Source: Dimorphilus gyrociliatus (taxonomy: Eukaryota; Annelida; Polychaeta; Dinophilidae). Taken from it: a DNA stretch of 64,000 nucleotides. Both the position numbers and the translations under genes were made by a program. The notes below the pieces were generated by a model. The model was not told the DNA's origin, searched no databases, and saw only the letters and a program-made list of their open reading frames with translations. Of this stretch, positions 37,301 to 48,741 are shown one piece after another. The first letter of the stretch is position 1. Every line of letters starts with the position of its first letter. The DNA lies in assembly GCA_904063045.1 (NCBI GenBank), contig CAJFCJ010000005.1:482685-546684 (forward strand), given 5' to 3'.

Positions 37301-40300
37301 GACTGACTGACTGACTGTTTGTTTATAGATTAGATAAAAATTGGAAATATACTGATTCTTGTAAGAGAATTAATAAGAAAATTCAGCACAAACTACAAGG
37401 AAATGTAGTTCAGGTAGTTAATTGATAAATAAGAATAGAATGTAAGAGTAATATTTAATATTTACAAGATTAAACTGGTTGCAATGAACTCTAAGTTAAA
37501 GGAAGGAAGATTATCAATAAAAAGCATATTAATTCATAACGAAATATGCAATTTCAATACAAATTTAACAAAGAGTTAAGCCATATACATTTAATAGATT
37601 ACATAATATTTTAATAATTATATAATAATTCATATTTTTAGGTGTTATTTGTGATTTTACCTGTGATTTTTGTAATTTAAATCAAAAGCATCTACTCCAA
37701 TTTGAAAATACTTTTAAAAATTCATGGCAAATTCAATTACCGTATCATTTCCTCATATTTTCGTCATACGCATCTATTAAAACTTTCAAAAATACTTATC
37801 AATTCAAATATTACAGTTGTATCTTTTTTATATAGTTTAAACTGGTTTTTTATGGTTCAATTCCTTGGTTTTTTCTTTCTTTTTAGCAAATCCATTTTTA
37901 AAATTTGATTTAAGAGGTAGTTCTGGAATTTATATTCTCACTTTACCAGTATTAATCGGTAGGAAGGAAAAATTTATTACATTCGATTTATGGACTAAAA
38001 GCTCTGCAAACATCTTCTTTAATGTAAGTAATTAACTAAATCTAATAAAATGAATAAGTTTTATTTAATTAAACAATCATAAAAGATTCTCCTATCGACG
38101 AAAAATGTTACTAAAACTATTGGTACTATCAATACTAATACAAAAGTATGGACAAGTATAACTATACCATTTAAAACTGAAGAGAATTTTCAGGTAATTA
38201 ATCTGTCATCTAGATTTAAGACTATTAAGGTAATTTACTGTTTAAACCTTTTACAGATTATCTTTAAGCTTATCGTGTACGAATCTTCTACATCGAATTC
38301 ATTCAAGGATTTCTTAGCGATAGATAATTTGAGTATTCTTGATACTCGGAATAACAGTAACAAATTAATGGAAACGCAAGGTAAAGAAGCTTTTTGTTCT
38401 TATCTACGGTATATTTAGTGTTAATATTCTTTTAGACGACAGTCTTAATTGTAATTTTAAATCTAATTTTTGCGGTTTTACACCAATTACAACTCTATGG
38501 AATATATTCGAATGGCAATTTAAAGGTGTTCTTTCTTAGAGAATATCATAATAATTTACTTTCTAATTGATAATAATAGAATTACCAAGATATCTTTGTT
38601 TAAACTACTTCAAACAACCAATTGAAACAATTGAAAAAGTTGACATTGGTGCTGTCCTACATTCACCTATATATAGATATTCAAAACCATCAAGGTTATT
38701 ATTGTTTGGAGAACAAATTCAGAATATAAAGATATTTATTTATGAAAAACGTCTGAACAAAGAATATTTCGAGTTGTTTGATTCTTTTTCCAAGTTGAAT
38801 AGTAAAGTTATATAATTTCTTTTGTTCAATTATTTAGACTAGAACATTTCATTCAATTACCTAATACTTGTGGCAAACGAACCTTTTGCGTTAATCTACC
38901 TACGACGTCTGAACAACTGAAATTTCATGCTCGATCTTTGGGGTTACCGTCATCTTTTAATCTTTTGAGGACAGTTGTTGAAGAAGGTTCCTGCAAAGGT
39001 ATAAAGGGTTATAATATTTAATATCCTATATAAACAGTATATAAGCAAATGATAATTTCTCTTCTCTAAAAAGAATTTCATCAGCTAAAGCCCAAAGATT
39101 ATTTAAAGTGTGATTTTAACGAAGATTTATGTCACTATGAAATTTATAATCTTAATGATAATTTTAAATGGCAAATTAGAAAATTTCCTCAAAATAATTT
39201 AAAATGTAAACATTTATTATCAATTTCAATATTGAATACTGTTCAAACAAAAGGAAATTTTACTTGAAAATAGGCGAAAAACGATTAGAAACCATACTTT
39301 CAGGAGAAACTAACGAAAAAGTTAGCATCTTAGTTTCACCGTGGATAAGAGGACCAATATCCGGTTGTATAAATTTTAATATTGATATTCTTGGAAATTG
39401 CGTTCTGTCGGTTTGTTGTCCATAATTAATATTTCATAATGATATATTTGTATATTTTTTACAATTGTATTTAGATATATTTGAGCTATAGAGATAACTC
39501 TACGAAAGCAATTGGATTTCTTACTGAAAATGTACATGATAAAGTTAAACAACAAAAACTTGGAATTGACGAAGAAACCGACTTTAAAGTAGACATTTTT
39601 AAACAATACTTTTCATTGTTAACTTTCTCTATATTCTCTATTTTATAATTAAATAGGTACATTTTAAAGGTATTTGCTACGGTAGATGGTTTAGTTTTAT
39701 AGGATTAGACAATATTGAAATGACTGATGAACAATGTCCAAAATTCATAAAAGATGAACAAGGTTATTATTCATAATTTTCTCTTTTATAATTCAATTAC
39801 TTATATTATAAAATATGTTCAAAGAATTTCATTCAACCAACTGCAATTTTCAAAATGGTACTTGCGGATACGAAATTGATAATAATCTCCAAAGTAGCTT
39901 TGAATGGCAATGGATAAATTACAATTTTGGTTAGAAAAGTTAATTATTCTAGATAAATTAACAAACTATTTCATTCGTTTATTTCTAATATCTGTAGATA
40001 ATGAAAATAATTGTTTAAGATTATTGGAAGATAGTCGAATAGAAGATAAAATTGCGATATTAAAATCGCCTATTTTAAATGAATCTATGGAAAAATGTTT
40101 GTTTCTTGAATTCGATTCAATCGATTCGAATAGTTTTAATATGACACTCTATCTGAAATCGAATGGAATAAACGAATCTAGGTTAAATATAGTTGAAAAG
40201 TTACAATTCAATTAAAAATATCTCTTTTTCTAGCAATGTTCAAGAGTTGAATACTTGTTTATACAATACTTATATAACTTTACCATCAAATACAACGCAG

Positions 40301-43009
40301 GTACTTTTATTTTAACGTTTCATTCTTTCATAGAAAGAAAGGTAAATATTTTCTCTATTAGTTTATACTTGAGAGTAAATCATCTACGTCAGAAATTGGT
40401 AAACAACTCATTCTTCGTAGTATAAAAGTCAATTATTCATCTTGCAAAAAAGATAATATAACAAAGATTTTATGTTCGTTTCGTAATGATTTTTGTGATT
40501 TTAACGTTAAATTTATTGGCGGTAAAGTGGCTACTTGGGAATGGGTTGATTCCTACGAAAATAAATTCTTGAGTTTATTCTCGAAACCGTGTAAGAAACG
40601 TTAAAGAATATTAATAAATTGATTTTAATATATAGATAGAATATACTATTCAGGCGATAGATTCTCACTTATTCATATGGAGAAGAATAGTCTACTCGAA
40701 AATGCCATGTCTATTTTAGTAACTACCGAAATATTTTTAAAGGAAGCTTCCTGTTCAGAAATTACATTTAAATCTTTAAATGATAACATCTTATTAAATG
40801 TAAGATATTAAAATGTTAACGGAGAGATAATTAATTCTTTTAATTACATCAAAATGAAAGATACATTTAGATATTGAAAATGGAAAACAGTACATTTGGA
40901 AAAATTACGAATTGTTTAAATACGAACATGGATGGGATTCTGGAATTATTTATAATCTACCAATAAATAGAACGTTTAAAGTTGATATTTTAATACTTTA
41001 TAAGTGTTTTGCCATATATATATATATATATATATATAGATATTGTTTCTTTAAGATTATATTTAAAGCTATATGGAAAGATAGCTATAAGAATACCCTC
41101 GCTCTAAATGAACTATATTTACATACTTCTAAAGGTTGTCATTCGGAAATGTTTGAAAGTGAAAGTATAGGTAAAAGACATAAAAACTATGACAAACTAA
41201 GTAACAAAGTTTCTCATCTTTCAACTTAGAATGTAATTTTGATGAAGGAATGTGCGGTTATATTATTGAAAATCCTATTTATCAACAATTGGAATGGTTT
41301 AGATATTTTGAGAATAATTTCTTTCATTGTAATTAGAAAATATATAGAAAAGATAAAGGTATAAAATATTTCAATTTTCCTAGCAAACGCTATGCGTCTT
41401 TTTGGAATATTTACGAAAGTGAATGATGCATCGAGAATCATTTCACCAAAAGTCAATGTTAAACTCTCTTCTTCAACTTGTATCTATTTTAAAATGGGTC
41501 CAGTTTTCTTCGATTTATCATCAATAATGAGTTTTAAAACGTTTATATTATATGATAAACATAATCACTTTAGGTAAAGGATTAACTAGAATAGAATAAA
41601 ATGATAATAATCTACTATTTACTTTTCTCAGAGATATTCAAAGTCGAAAGCTATTTTCTTGTAAAAGTAGAAACTTTGACGAATATTTTATTTATCCAGA
41701 ATATAACTTTAATCAGGTCTCTTTTAATTATTAATTAATTAGTTAATTAATTCTTTAAAACTCGTCTATCCGATAAAAGATTATGTTTGAGGTGCAATTG
41801 TTGACAAAAGATTGGAATTTTCTTGTTATTGATGATATTCGTTTTGGTTCCTGCGAAAGAAACGATAAAGGTTTATAATAATAACATCAGAAATCTAATA
41901 GAATGCATACTTTTTCATTAAAATAGATTTCTTTCCGGAAGATAAATCTTTGATGAATCATTTCAATTTCGATAGAATTTGTAAGAAAACTGGAAATATT
42001 GATAAATTCTTCACTTTAGATAACAGAAATATATTTGAAAATATTCCTTGGCAGGTTCGTTCAATTTCATTTCTATTTTTAGATTCAAATTGATAAAATA
42101 TCTAAAAACTAAACAGGTTGTCGTCGGATACGAATCGTACGAGAGTTTTTTTCATTGTAATGGAGTTCTCATTCACGAAAGATACGTTTTAACTACTGCA
42201 AAATGCGTACTTGGGTAACAATTATCTTAGAATATGAAAAAATGATATTTAAATAGCGTATTGTTCAATTCAGATTAGATTCAATTTTTATCGTATTGAA
42301 CATTGAAGATGATGGAAAATTTTTTAGAAGAAAAGTTAAAACGTCCATTTCTTTTATCCATCCTGATTTCTATTTGGATACAATTGCGAAAAATGATATA
42401 GCGATCCTTCGTTTAGATACAATTGTCAATTTTACACATTCAATATGGCCAATTTGCTTACCAAAAGCCAATTTTCAACCGAATAGTAACAATTTATGCT
42501 ATACATTTTACTCAAACATTGGTATTTAATAATTTGAATAAATGAATTTATAGCTAAAACAAAATGTTGCAGATGAATCAACTATTTCAATTGAAAGAGT
42601 TCAAGGGAAATTGAATAATAATGAACAATGCCAAGACATTCTACAATTAAATAAAACAATAGCGTTTGGGACATATGCTTGTTTATCATTTTCGAATATA
42701 AGTTTGTCGGTTAGTAATTAGTAATAATAGATAATAGATAAATTTATTAATTAACTTTATTAATAAAATTCTAGACAAAAGTATTGGGATCGTCGACATT
42801 TTGTAAATCTTTAAATGGGAATTATGAATTTATTGGATTCGAGAACAACCGCCTAAATACTATTAGTTTACAAACAGACGTATTAACAATACAATGAAAG
42901 ACATATATTTTAATTATAATAAATGGTTTTATCGTATTCTTTTCAGATTAAAAATTCTATAAATTGGATAAAAGAAATACTTGGAAATGACCTTCAATGT
43001 TTCAATTAA
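31382..43009 (+). CDS. Type II membrane MAM-array protein with inactive trypsin-like domain (~2,605 aa, 58 exons)
   Basis: Enteropeptidase-like layout: short cytosolic N-terminus, one signal anchor (residues ~40-65, core SLLIFFCILFLILTISGFY), about 14 MAM domains, then a C-terminal trypsin-like domain. The 58-exon model closes in frame at 2,606 codons. First exons: 31382-31426, 31746-31920, 31980-32063, 32122-32384. Last: 42117-42214, 42274-42521, 42573-42709, 42775-42879, 42947-43009. Most MAM units take three to four exons, start after a phase-1 intron, open C-x-F-x4-5-C with a downstream W (CNFEHSNCGYY; CNFQNGTCGYE; CNFDEGMCGYI), and end near a D-(D/N)-(I/L) strand. Intron 32757-32811 is GC-AG. 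The protease motifs are broken (see the separate entry). Likely cell-surface adhesion or recognition. Individual exons in the most diverged repeats (3, 9, 10) are less certain. Confidence 0.78.
32122..41870 (+). repeat. About 14 tandem MAM-domain units
   Basis: Unit starts by exon: 32122, 32812, 33526, ~34190 (inside exon 34078-34472), 34886, 35567, 36255, 36913, 37642, 38436, 39074, 39825, ~40480 (inside exon 40362-40590) and 41230. Spacing is about 600-750 bp. Two units (4 and 13) lack the intron that elsewhere separates neighbouring domains. Units 3 and 7 lack one or more of the first cysteines. The regular phase-1 boundaries are those expected for growth by exon shuffling and tandem duplication. 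Confidence 0.75.
41927..43009 (+). other. Degenerate trypsin-like (S1) domain of the MAM protein
   Basis: Exons 41927-42054, 42117-42214, 42274-42521, 42573-42709, 42775-42879, 42947-43009. The fold is recognisable from PWQVVVGYES, HCNGVLIHERYVLTTAKCVL, NDIAILRLD and IWPICLP. The catalytic His position (T-A-A-H-C) reads T-T-A-K-C, a Lys. The Asp (NDIAIL) is kept. The G-D-S-G-G-P box is absent; the nearest stretch reads VLGSSTFCKS. The R-IVGG activation site is also missing (NRNIFENIPWQ). This is therefore a pseudoprotease domain with an intact reading frame. Confidence 0.8.
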
Positions 43010-43227
43010 AGGTAGATGACGAGTGATGAACATAGAGAAAGAAACAACTAAGTAATGTTGAATGATTTCTTAATGAAGAATACATATTGTACACTTATGA
43101 ACTATAGTTTATAGATATTTTATAAATGATACTTACTATATGGTAGAAGTGTTGAAGTAGATGTTGCCTCTAGGGTAGATGGTACCGAACTGCCAGAATC
43201 AACCCCTTTTATAGGCAAAGGATAAGA
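43010..43227. other. 3' flank of the MAM gene
   Basis: No gene was seen. It ends at the left edge of the proposed LTR. Confidence 0.4.
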
Positions 43228-43730
43228 TGTTACACAACAAACATGTTGACAACAACAACAAGTGTTTATTTACATAAATATGATGTAAGGATTGACCCTT
43301 GACGGGTAACCTACACAAAGTTGTTGTTGTTTACATCACTATTGCATAATATGATAACCCTTGACCCTGTTTGTTGTGAACAATCCTTATCTGGGGTTAG
43401 ACCCTTGTTGTTGACAGCCAAGGCATAAACAACTGATAAGGAATTGTATAAAAGCAGGGTGTAGGCAGTAACAGGCATTCAGTCCTGAATCAACTCCCTT
43501 AGTGAACAGGTCTAGTATTACTTTAGAATACAGTTATATTATTCTTACGGTTTGGTTCTATATTCATCCTTCATCAATTCTACATCTCTCTTCTAAGTGG
43601 CTTACTCCTGGTTCGGTTCTATTTGGACCAGTACTTACCTACAACCTCAGCAGGAAAGTACACATATATTTCGTTTTATTTGAAAGAAACACGTCTATTT
43701 ATTATTAATCATTTTGGGTGCTATGTAACA
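43228..43730 (+). mobile_element. Candidate solo LTR (Gypsy-like)
   Basis: A 503-bp block starting TGTTACA and ending TGTAACA, a perfect 7-bp terminal inverted repeat in TG...CA form. It contains a TATA box (TATAAAAGCAGGG) near 43447, a plausible start region downstream, and internal (AAC)n/(GTT)n inverted motifs. Base composition is higher in GC than the flanks. No second LTR or pol gene was found in the window. No clear target-site duplication was found (left flank ATAAGA, right flank ACAATA or ATAAAC), so the boundaries and identity are tentative. Confidence 0.45.
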
Positions 43731-44435
43731 ACAATAAACTAGTATATTTACTTTTCTTTCGAAAAGGCGTGTCTCTTATTGTTTAAAGAGAATAAATTAA
43801 GTATATTATTCAAAGAATCATAGTTTAAGGATAGTCAAATATACATACATGACTAAAAACACGGCTATTGACCTCAAATTCCACTCTTGATATTTCCTTT
43901 ATCTACTGCAAAAACTGTAACAGAAACAAGACTATTGCTGTTGCTATTGTCTCCTTTATGATTATGATAGGTGGAGTAAATACTTTTGATCAAGTCCTTT
44001 AACAGGGTTAGTGACCATCTCGAATTAGTCTGAAAACTGGAAAAAGCATTTCGCATGTAGTACCGGGCTCATTATTTCTTGGAAATGCGACTAACTGCCA
44101 ATAGACTTTACTCTGCAAACATTCACTTTTTTGTGGCATTTGTTAAATAATTTTCAATTATTTCTATAGGTTATATAATGATGAACCATTATTTTGAATT
44201 TTAATCAACTTATCTATGCCGATAAGAGAGATCGTTACTATTTGATAGACTGACTAAGTTTCTTAGAATTTTGGGTCAATGACCGGAGAATGAACAAGTT
44301 TATCTAATAGATGGCGCTAAAATCATAAAGAATACTACTAAAATGGCTAGCGTATATATTAGAGTCCGACAAACAGGACACGATATTCCTGCCAAGACCA
44401 CTCTCACTGTAGTAACGGAAAGAAGCAAATAGAAT
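43731..44435. other. Intergenic, no gene recognised
   Basis: A 60-codon minus frame at 43874-44056 has no supporting features. The motif GGTCAATGACCGG near 44275 is echoed by CGGTCAATGACCG near 47355, on the far side of the cysteine-rich gene pair. Confidence 0.4.
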
Positions 44436-45240
44436 ATGAAATATCAAAGGTTACATTTGGTTTTAGCCGGTAATTTCAATTTTCTTATTGCATAATATAA
44501 GAGTTTGTTAAACTATTTAAAAACTGTCTTTTTAAGGTTCTCTAATCTATTTCTTGGGCTATGGAGTCGAATGTACAATTGACATAAATAAATGTAGTTC
44601 AGAAATACAAAATTGTCAACTTCCCCTTCATCACGGAATAAGAAATTCAATGAGAGAAACTTTCAGCGTTAACAAACAATGTATTCTACATAAAGATTTT
44701 ACCGATTGTCTACAAAAAGTAAAACATTGCCCAAGTGAGATTGTTCGACAAAATAAAGAATTACCAACACAAATCTGTTCGAAAGGTAGGATAGAAAATT
44801 TCTAATTTTCCTAAAACAAAAGGAGTATTTTCTAAGCCAGAATAATATTTTTACAGATTGTAAATGCCAGTTAGAAAGATGTAATGGAATAAAAGCGAAT
44901 GAGAAATGTAAATTATGGAATTGTCAAAAGAACGCTTTAAAACAATGCAACTATTTTAATATAAATATTGAACAGCTATACGGTCCTCTAGATATTACTT
45001 GTAATTATGAATTTCTATCTATTTTTCCATTTTCTTTTATATATATATTATAAAAATATATAAAACATTCCTTAATACATCTTTTCTGCAGGTTCCGGAG
45101 ATAATGGCTACAATACCAAACACGAATGTAGCTCTAACAAGTCCAATTCGCTTTATAATTCATCGAAAGAGGGTTATTGCATGGTAATATTATCGGCTAT
45201 CTATTTGATCTATTCAAATTTCTTAAATGTCCTATTTTGA
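44436..45240 (+). CDS. Cysteine-rich secreted, probably GPI-anchored protein 1 (191 aa)
   Basis: Not assigned to a known family. Exons 44436-44469, 44537-44785, 44857-45000, 45092-45240, all phase-1 introns. Signal peptide across exons 1-2 (MKYQRLHLVLAGSLIYFLGYG), then two six-cysteine modules: C-x5-C ... C-x6-C-x6-C ... C in exon 2, and a shorter one starting CKCQLERC in exon 3. The C-terminus is hydrophobic and ends the protein (VILSAIYLIYSNFLNVLF), as in GPI-anchor signals. The protein probably sits on the outer cell surface. Its tandem neighbour at 45992 has the same four-exon structure. The cysteine spacing loosely recalls small all-helical T20D4.11/DUF19- or GFR-like modules, but this is only a guess. 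Confidence 0.68.
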
Positions 45241-45991
45241 GAAGAAGAATCAAGATGCTATAAAGTAGTTTTGTTTGTATGCTTATCGTAGTTTTTAATA
45301 TGTATACATTAAATATGAAATGATGTAAAACGTTATCTATTTAGTAATACCATAATTAGACTTAATAATAAACCTTTATACTTTTATCCCTCTTATGTTT
45401 TTTGAATAAACACGATTCATTAATTAATTTCTTGCTTTCGGTGATAAATCTACAAAATTATTGAACACTTCTTTCATTCAAGTAAGTACAAAGGCAGTTT
45501 TGCCCAATTTTTGGATAATAAATGAAATTATAAGAAAAAATACAACATCTAGGCTCATTTTTACCCAAACTTATAAAACAAAAACACAAAAATAAGACAA
45601 TGTTGCCTTTTGTATCTTTCCTGGTGAATGAACTTGGTATAACTGTAGTCTCTTGAAAAGTCTGGCAAGCAGACAAAACAATTCATATATATTTTATATA
45701 GTAAATGTTGATATACAATTATACTATTCTTATATTATGATTAATAAGTTGAACCAATACTTATAAAGTGCTGAAATATAGGAAAATCTCTCACTATATA
45801 ACTCTATAGGAAGTATAATGTATTCATCCCTCAAGCGGAGGATTTTTTTCTCACTCAGTGTTTTCCAGGAATTTTGAAAGCGGTTTTTCATGATATAGAG
45901 TATATATATACAGGCCAGAATCCTCTTGGTCACCACTAAATACCGTAGCAGATAGCAGTTTTGCGATTTTTCTCTACAAAGATACAAAATA
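45241..45991. other. Spacer between cysteine-rich paralogues
   Basis: AATAAA poly(A) signals near 45370 and 45407 fit the end of the upstream gene. Two minus-strand frames (45458-45676, 45730-45987) have no recognisable content. Confidence 0.4.
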
Positions 45992-47004
45992 ATGAAATTT
46001 GAATTGATTTACTGTTTTATTCTTATATCAAGTAAGATATTTTGAATTGTTTGCTAATTAAAAATATGTTTAATATATATAGTTCTTATCGATTATAGCT
46101 ATTACGCTTGTAATTGAGGCGATAGATCGGAGAAAATGTTCAGAATTAACTGAGAATTGTTCGAAAAATGTTAAAACCTATTCTACAAATCCTAAAACTG
46201 GAAATTATGAAATTAAAAGCGAATGTAGAATTTATAGAGAAATTTTGACTTGTGTAGAAGGGTTAGTTCCTCATATATGTTCGAGGGCAGCCATTACAGG
46301 AACCAGAGAATATGTTAGGAGACTCTGTTTACAAGGTAAAGATGTATACGGTAAATAGATATATATCGTATGTGTGTGTATAGTACCGGGCAGCTATTCT
46401 TAGCCCCGTACCTTTCTTTCTACTAAAACTGAGGGATTTCTCCAAGAGAGATATATTTATAATCCCATAGTAGACGTTATTTCTTAATCTATTTAAACCA
46501 CGTCATACCAGTGACTTGTTTCAAGTAAAAACCTAAATAGGTCAACTATATGCAATCATCCAAGATGGAAGTTGATAGCGTAAATCAGTTTACATACATT
46601 CTATTTGTAACAGAAACTCATAGGAAGGACAGGGTCGTAGTAAATTTGGAAAGATGTAACGTTCCCCTAAAGAAATGTCAAGATATAATGTTAGAAAAAC
46701 AATCTTCCAGTAGAAAATCTCGTTGTGAACAGTTTAAAAAATTTACAAGATGCTTCAACAACCTCGAAGACAAATGTAAGAAGCATAATAAATTAATTGA
46801 AAATTATGGAAAAGATGTCTGCAAAACAGGTTTTACAATTAAATTCTCCATAAGGCAAAAATATTAATAATTCTCTCTTTTTTATAATTTTTAGCATCTG
46901 AATACGAAATTAATTCAAATAGTGGAAACTTTAATACTTTTTCTTATAGTTTAATAATTAATAATGTAATATTTATTGTTATTGTCTCGTTTAAACTCTT
47001 CTAA
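45992..47004 (+). CDS. Cysteine-rich secreted, probably GPI-anchored protein 2 (200 aa)
   Basis: Tandem paralogue of the 44436 gene. Exons 45992-46031, 46099-46335, 46614-46829, 46895-47004, same phases. Signal peptide MKFELIYCFILIS plus TITLVIEA, then two cysteine modules (CSELTENC ... CRIYREILTC ... C; CNVPLKKC ... C ... RCFNNLEDKC ... C), and a hydrophobic end (NNVIFIVIVSFKLF) typical of GPI signals. The middle intron (46336-46613, 278 bp) is several times longer than its neighbours and contains an imperfect inverted repeat (TAGTACCGGGC ... GCCCCGTAC), possibly a small insertion. Cell-surface location is inferred; the ligand is unknown. Confidence 0.66.
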
Positions 47005-47639
47005 TTATTAATGTCGTTTTATGAATAATATTTCTGTACTTGCCAAATGAAAATGCTCTCTGAAAACTTTTCAAATAAATCTTTTATAGTTTTATGTAGG
47101 CGGTTTCTTACGAATTTTTAATCTAAACCTAACTTAATATAACAATTATGGGATCGCTATATGCTGTTATAAATATAGTGTGTATTTGCCTAATATTCTA
47201 CGCAAATGGGATTTAACTGGGACAGTTATTTCCAAGAAAACTGGTTCACTGACTTTCATTTTCTAAACCAAAAGTAGAGTGTTTTTTCATCTAAATAAAT
47301 TGAATATATCAGCAAATTTATAACTGGAAAAAAAGTTGATGAATATTCCCGGTCAATGACCGCCTTACTGTCTTATGCCGAATTGATGATTGATCCTTTT
47401 CGTACGAAATGTTTACGATGTTTAACTTGGGTTTTTTGATATTTTATTACCGGTTACCATAAAGATTTATACCATCAAATATGTCCTATAGCTAACAAGT
47501 TAATACCTTATCACGCAACTTTCTTCCGAGTCTCTGCCCTATCCGTTTTTGTCTGTTTTTTTCGTATGAATCTCTATTTAGCTATAAAATTTTGGCCCCT
47601 ATAAAATACAGTGTAGTTACCAGGCTATATTTTCAACCA
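47005..47639. other. Intergenic, no gene seen
   Basis: AT-rich sequence between the second cysteine-rich gene and tRNA-Phe. The CGGTCAATGACCG palindrome lies near 47355. Confidence 0.4.
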
Positions 47640-47712
47640 GCCGAAATAGCTCAGTTGGGAGAGCGTTAGACTGAAGATCTAAAGGTCCCTGGTTCGATCC
47701 CGGGTTTCGGCA
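47640..47712 (+). tRNA. tRNA-Phe (GAA), dispersed copy
   Basis: Same as the 19-21 kb copies except for a paired change in the acceptor stem: GCCGAAA with TTTCGGC instead of GCCGGAA with TTCCGGC. Pairing is preserved by compensation. T loop TTCGATC, discriminator A, T-run downstream. Confidence 0.97.
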
Positions 47713-48062
47713 AAGGTTCATATTTTTTTTATTTCTTCTTCTTTTGGTCTTCATTATTTTTAAACATACCCGTTTAGTCTATGTAAATAATTATTATACA
47801 ACATCTTAGAGCTAATTTAACAATGTAGATTGTGTAGAAATTTTACTATACAGGTGGCATTACTGTACTTAATATCATATTATGCAAGTAAAGTCGCTTT
47901 GAAAACGGTACAATCTTTAAAAGAGTCTATTGTCTTAACTTTTAACTCTGACGTAATAATATTAATGTCACTTATCAACTACATCTATCTCTTTCTAACA
48001 GAAACTATATAAAGTATAGAAATGTTACGTAATTTCTAGAATTTTACATCATCATTTGTATA

Positions 48063-48134
48063 TCCGTGATAGTATAGTGGTGAGTATCCCTGACTGTCAC
48101 TCAGGAGACCGGGGTTCGATTCCCCGTCACGGAG
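48063..48134 (+). tRNA. tRNA-Asp (GTC), copy 1
   Basis: A 72-nt cloverleaf. Acceptor TCCGTGA/TCACGGA, anticodon loop CTGTCAC (GTC), T loop TTCGATT, discriminator G, T-run downstream. Confidence 0.97.
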
Positions 48135-48306
48135 GTTAATTTTTTTTTCTTTTATATAGATTATATACCCAAATATTTTGGCTTGATATGAAAGACGTTA
48201 ACTTGATTGAACTCTATATACTGTATTTCTTTTAATCCAAAGAGGTTATCTTATTTTTAATAAATAATATAATTGATTGTTGTATACAAGAGTTGAATTT
48301 AATATG

Positions 48307-48378
48307 TCCGTGATAGTATAGTGGTGAGTATCCCTGACTGTCACTCAGGAGACCGGGGTTCGATTCCCCGTCACGGAG
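48307..48378 (+). tRNA. tRNA-Asp (GTC), copy 2
   Basis: Identical over 72 nt to the copy at 48063, followed by TTTTTTTT. The flanks are not alike. Confidence 0.97.
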
Positions 48379-48741
48379 ATTCTTTTTTTTTCTTTTTATA
48401 TTTTCTTATTATATTCATCTCTTCCGTTTATGCAATGCTGCATTAATATTGCCATTAAAACAGGCCAAGTAGTAAATAAGTTTGTAAATACATGTATATA
48501 TGGAAAGTTTTAATTAAAAGAAATATATTTAAAGGTACAGCTGGTCTTTCCTTCTTCTTTTCAGTTGTTTCTTCTGTGAAAATACGTTTCGTTGATCAAA
48601 CAAAAATTTTTCCATGTCATTTATTTCTCTTTTATTAAAAAGGAACTACTCATTATGCTTCTCATCAGTTTTTGCCTCATTTTCAATCATTTAGGACACT
48701 AGTCGTTCTTCTATTTTGGAGAAATTTGATCTTGAACAACA

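Noticed and set aside
37290-37317. (ACTG)n repeat as a coding repeat
   Set aside because: It falls entirely inside intron 37266-37328 of the MAM gene.
42117-42214. Active serine protease
   Set aside because: The His position is Lys, and neither GDSGGP nor an activation cleavage site is present in the later exons.
45458-45987. Minus-strand frames between the cysteine-rich genes
   Set aside because: No signal peptide, domain or conserved splice structure; consistent with chance frames in AT-rich DNA.
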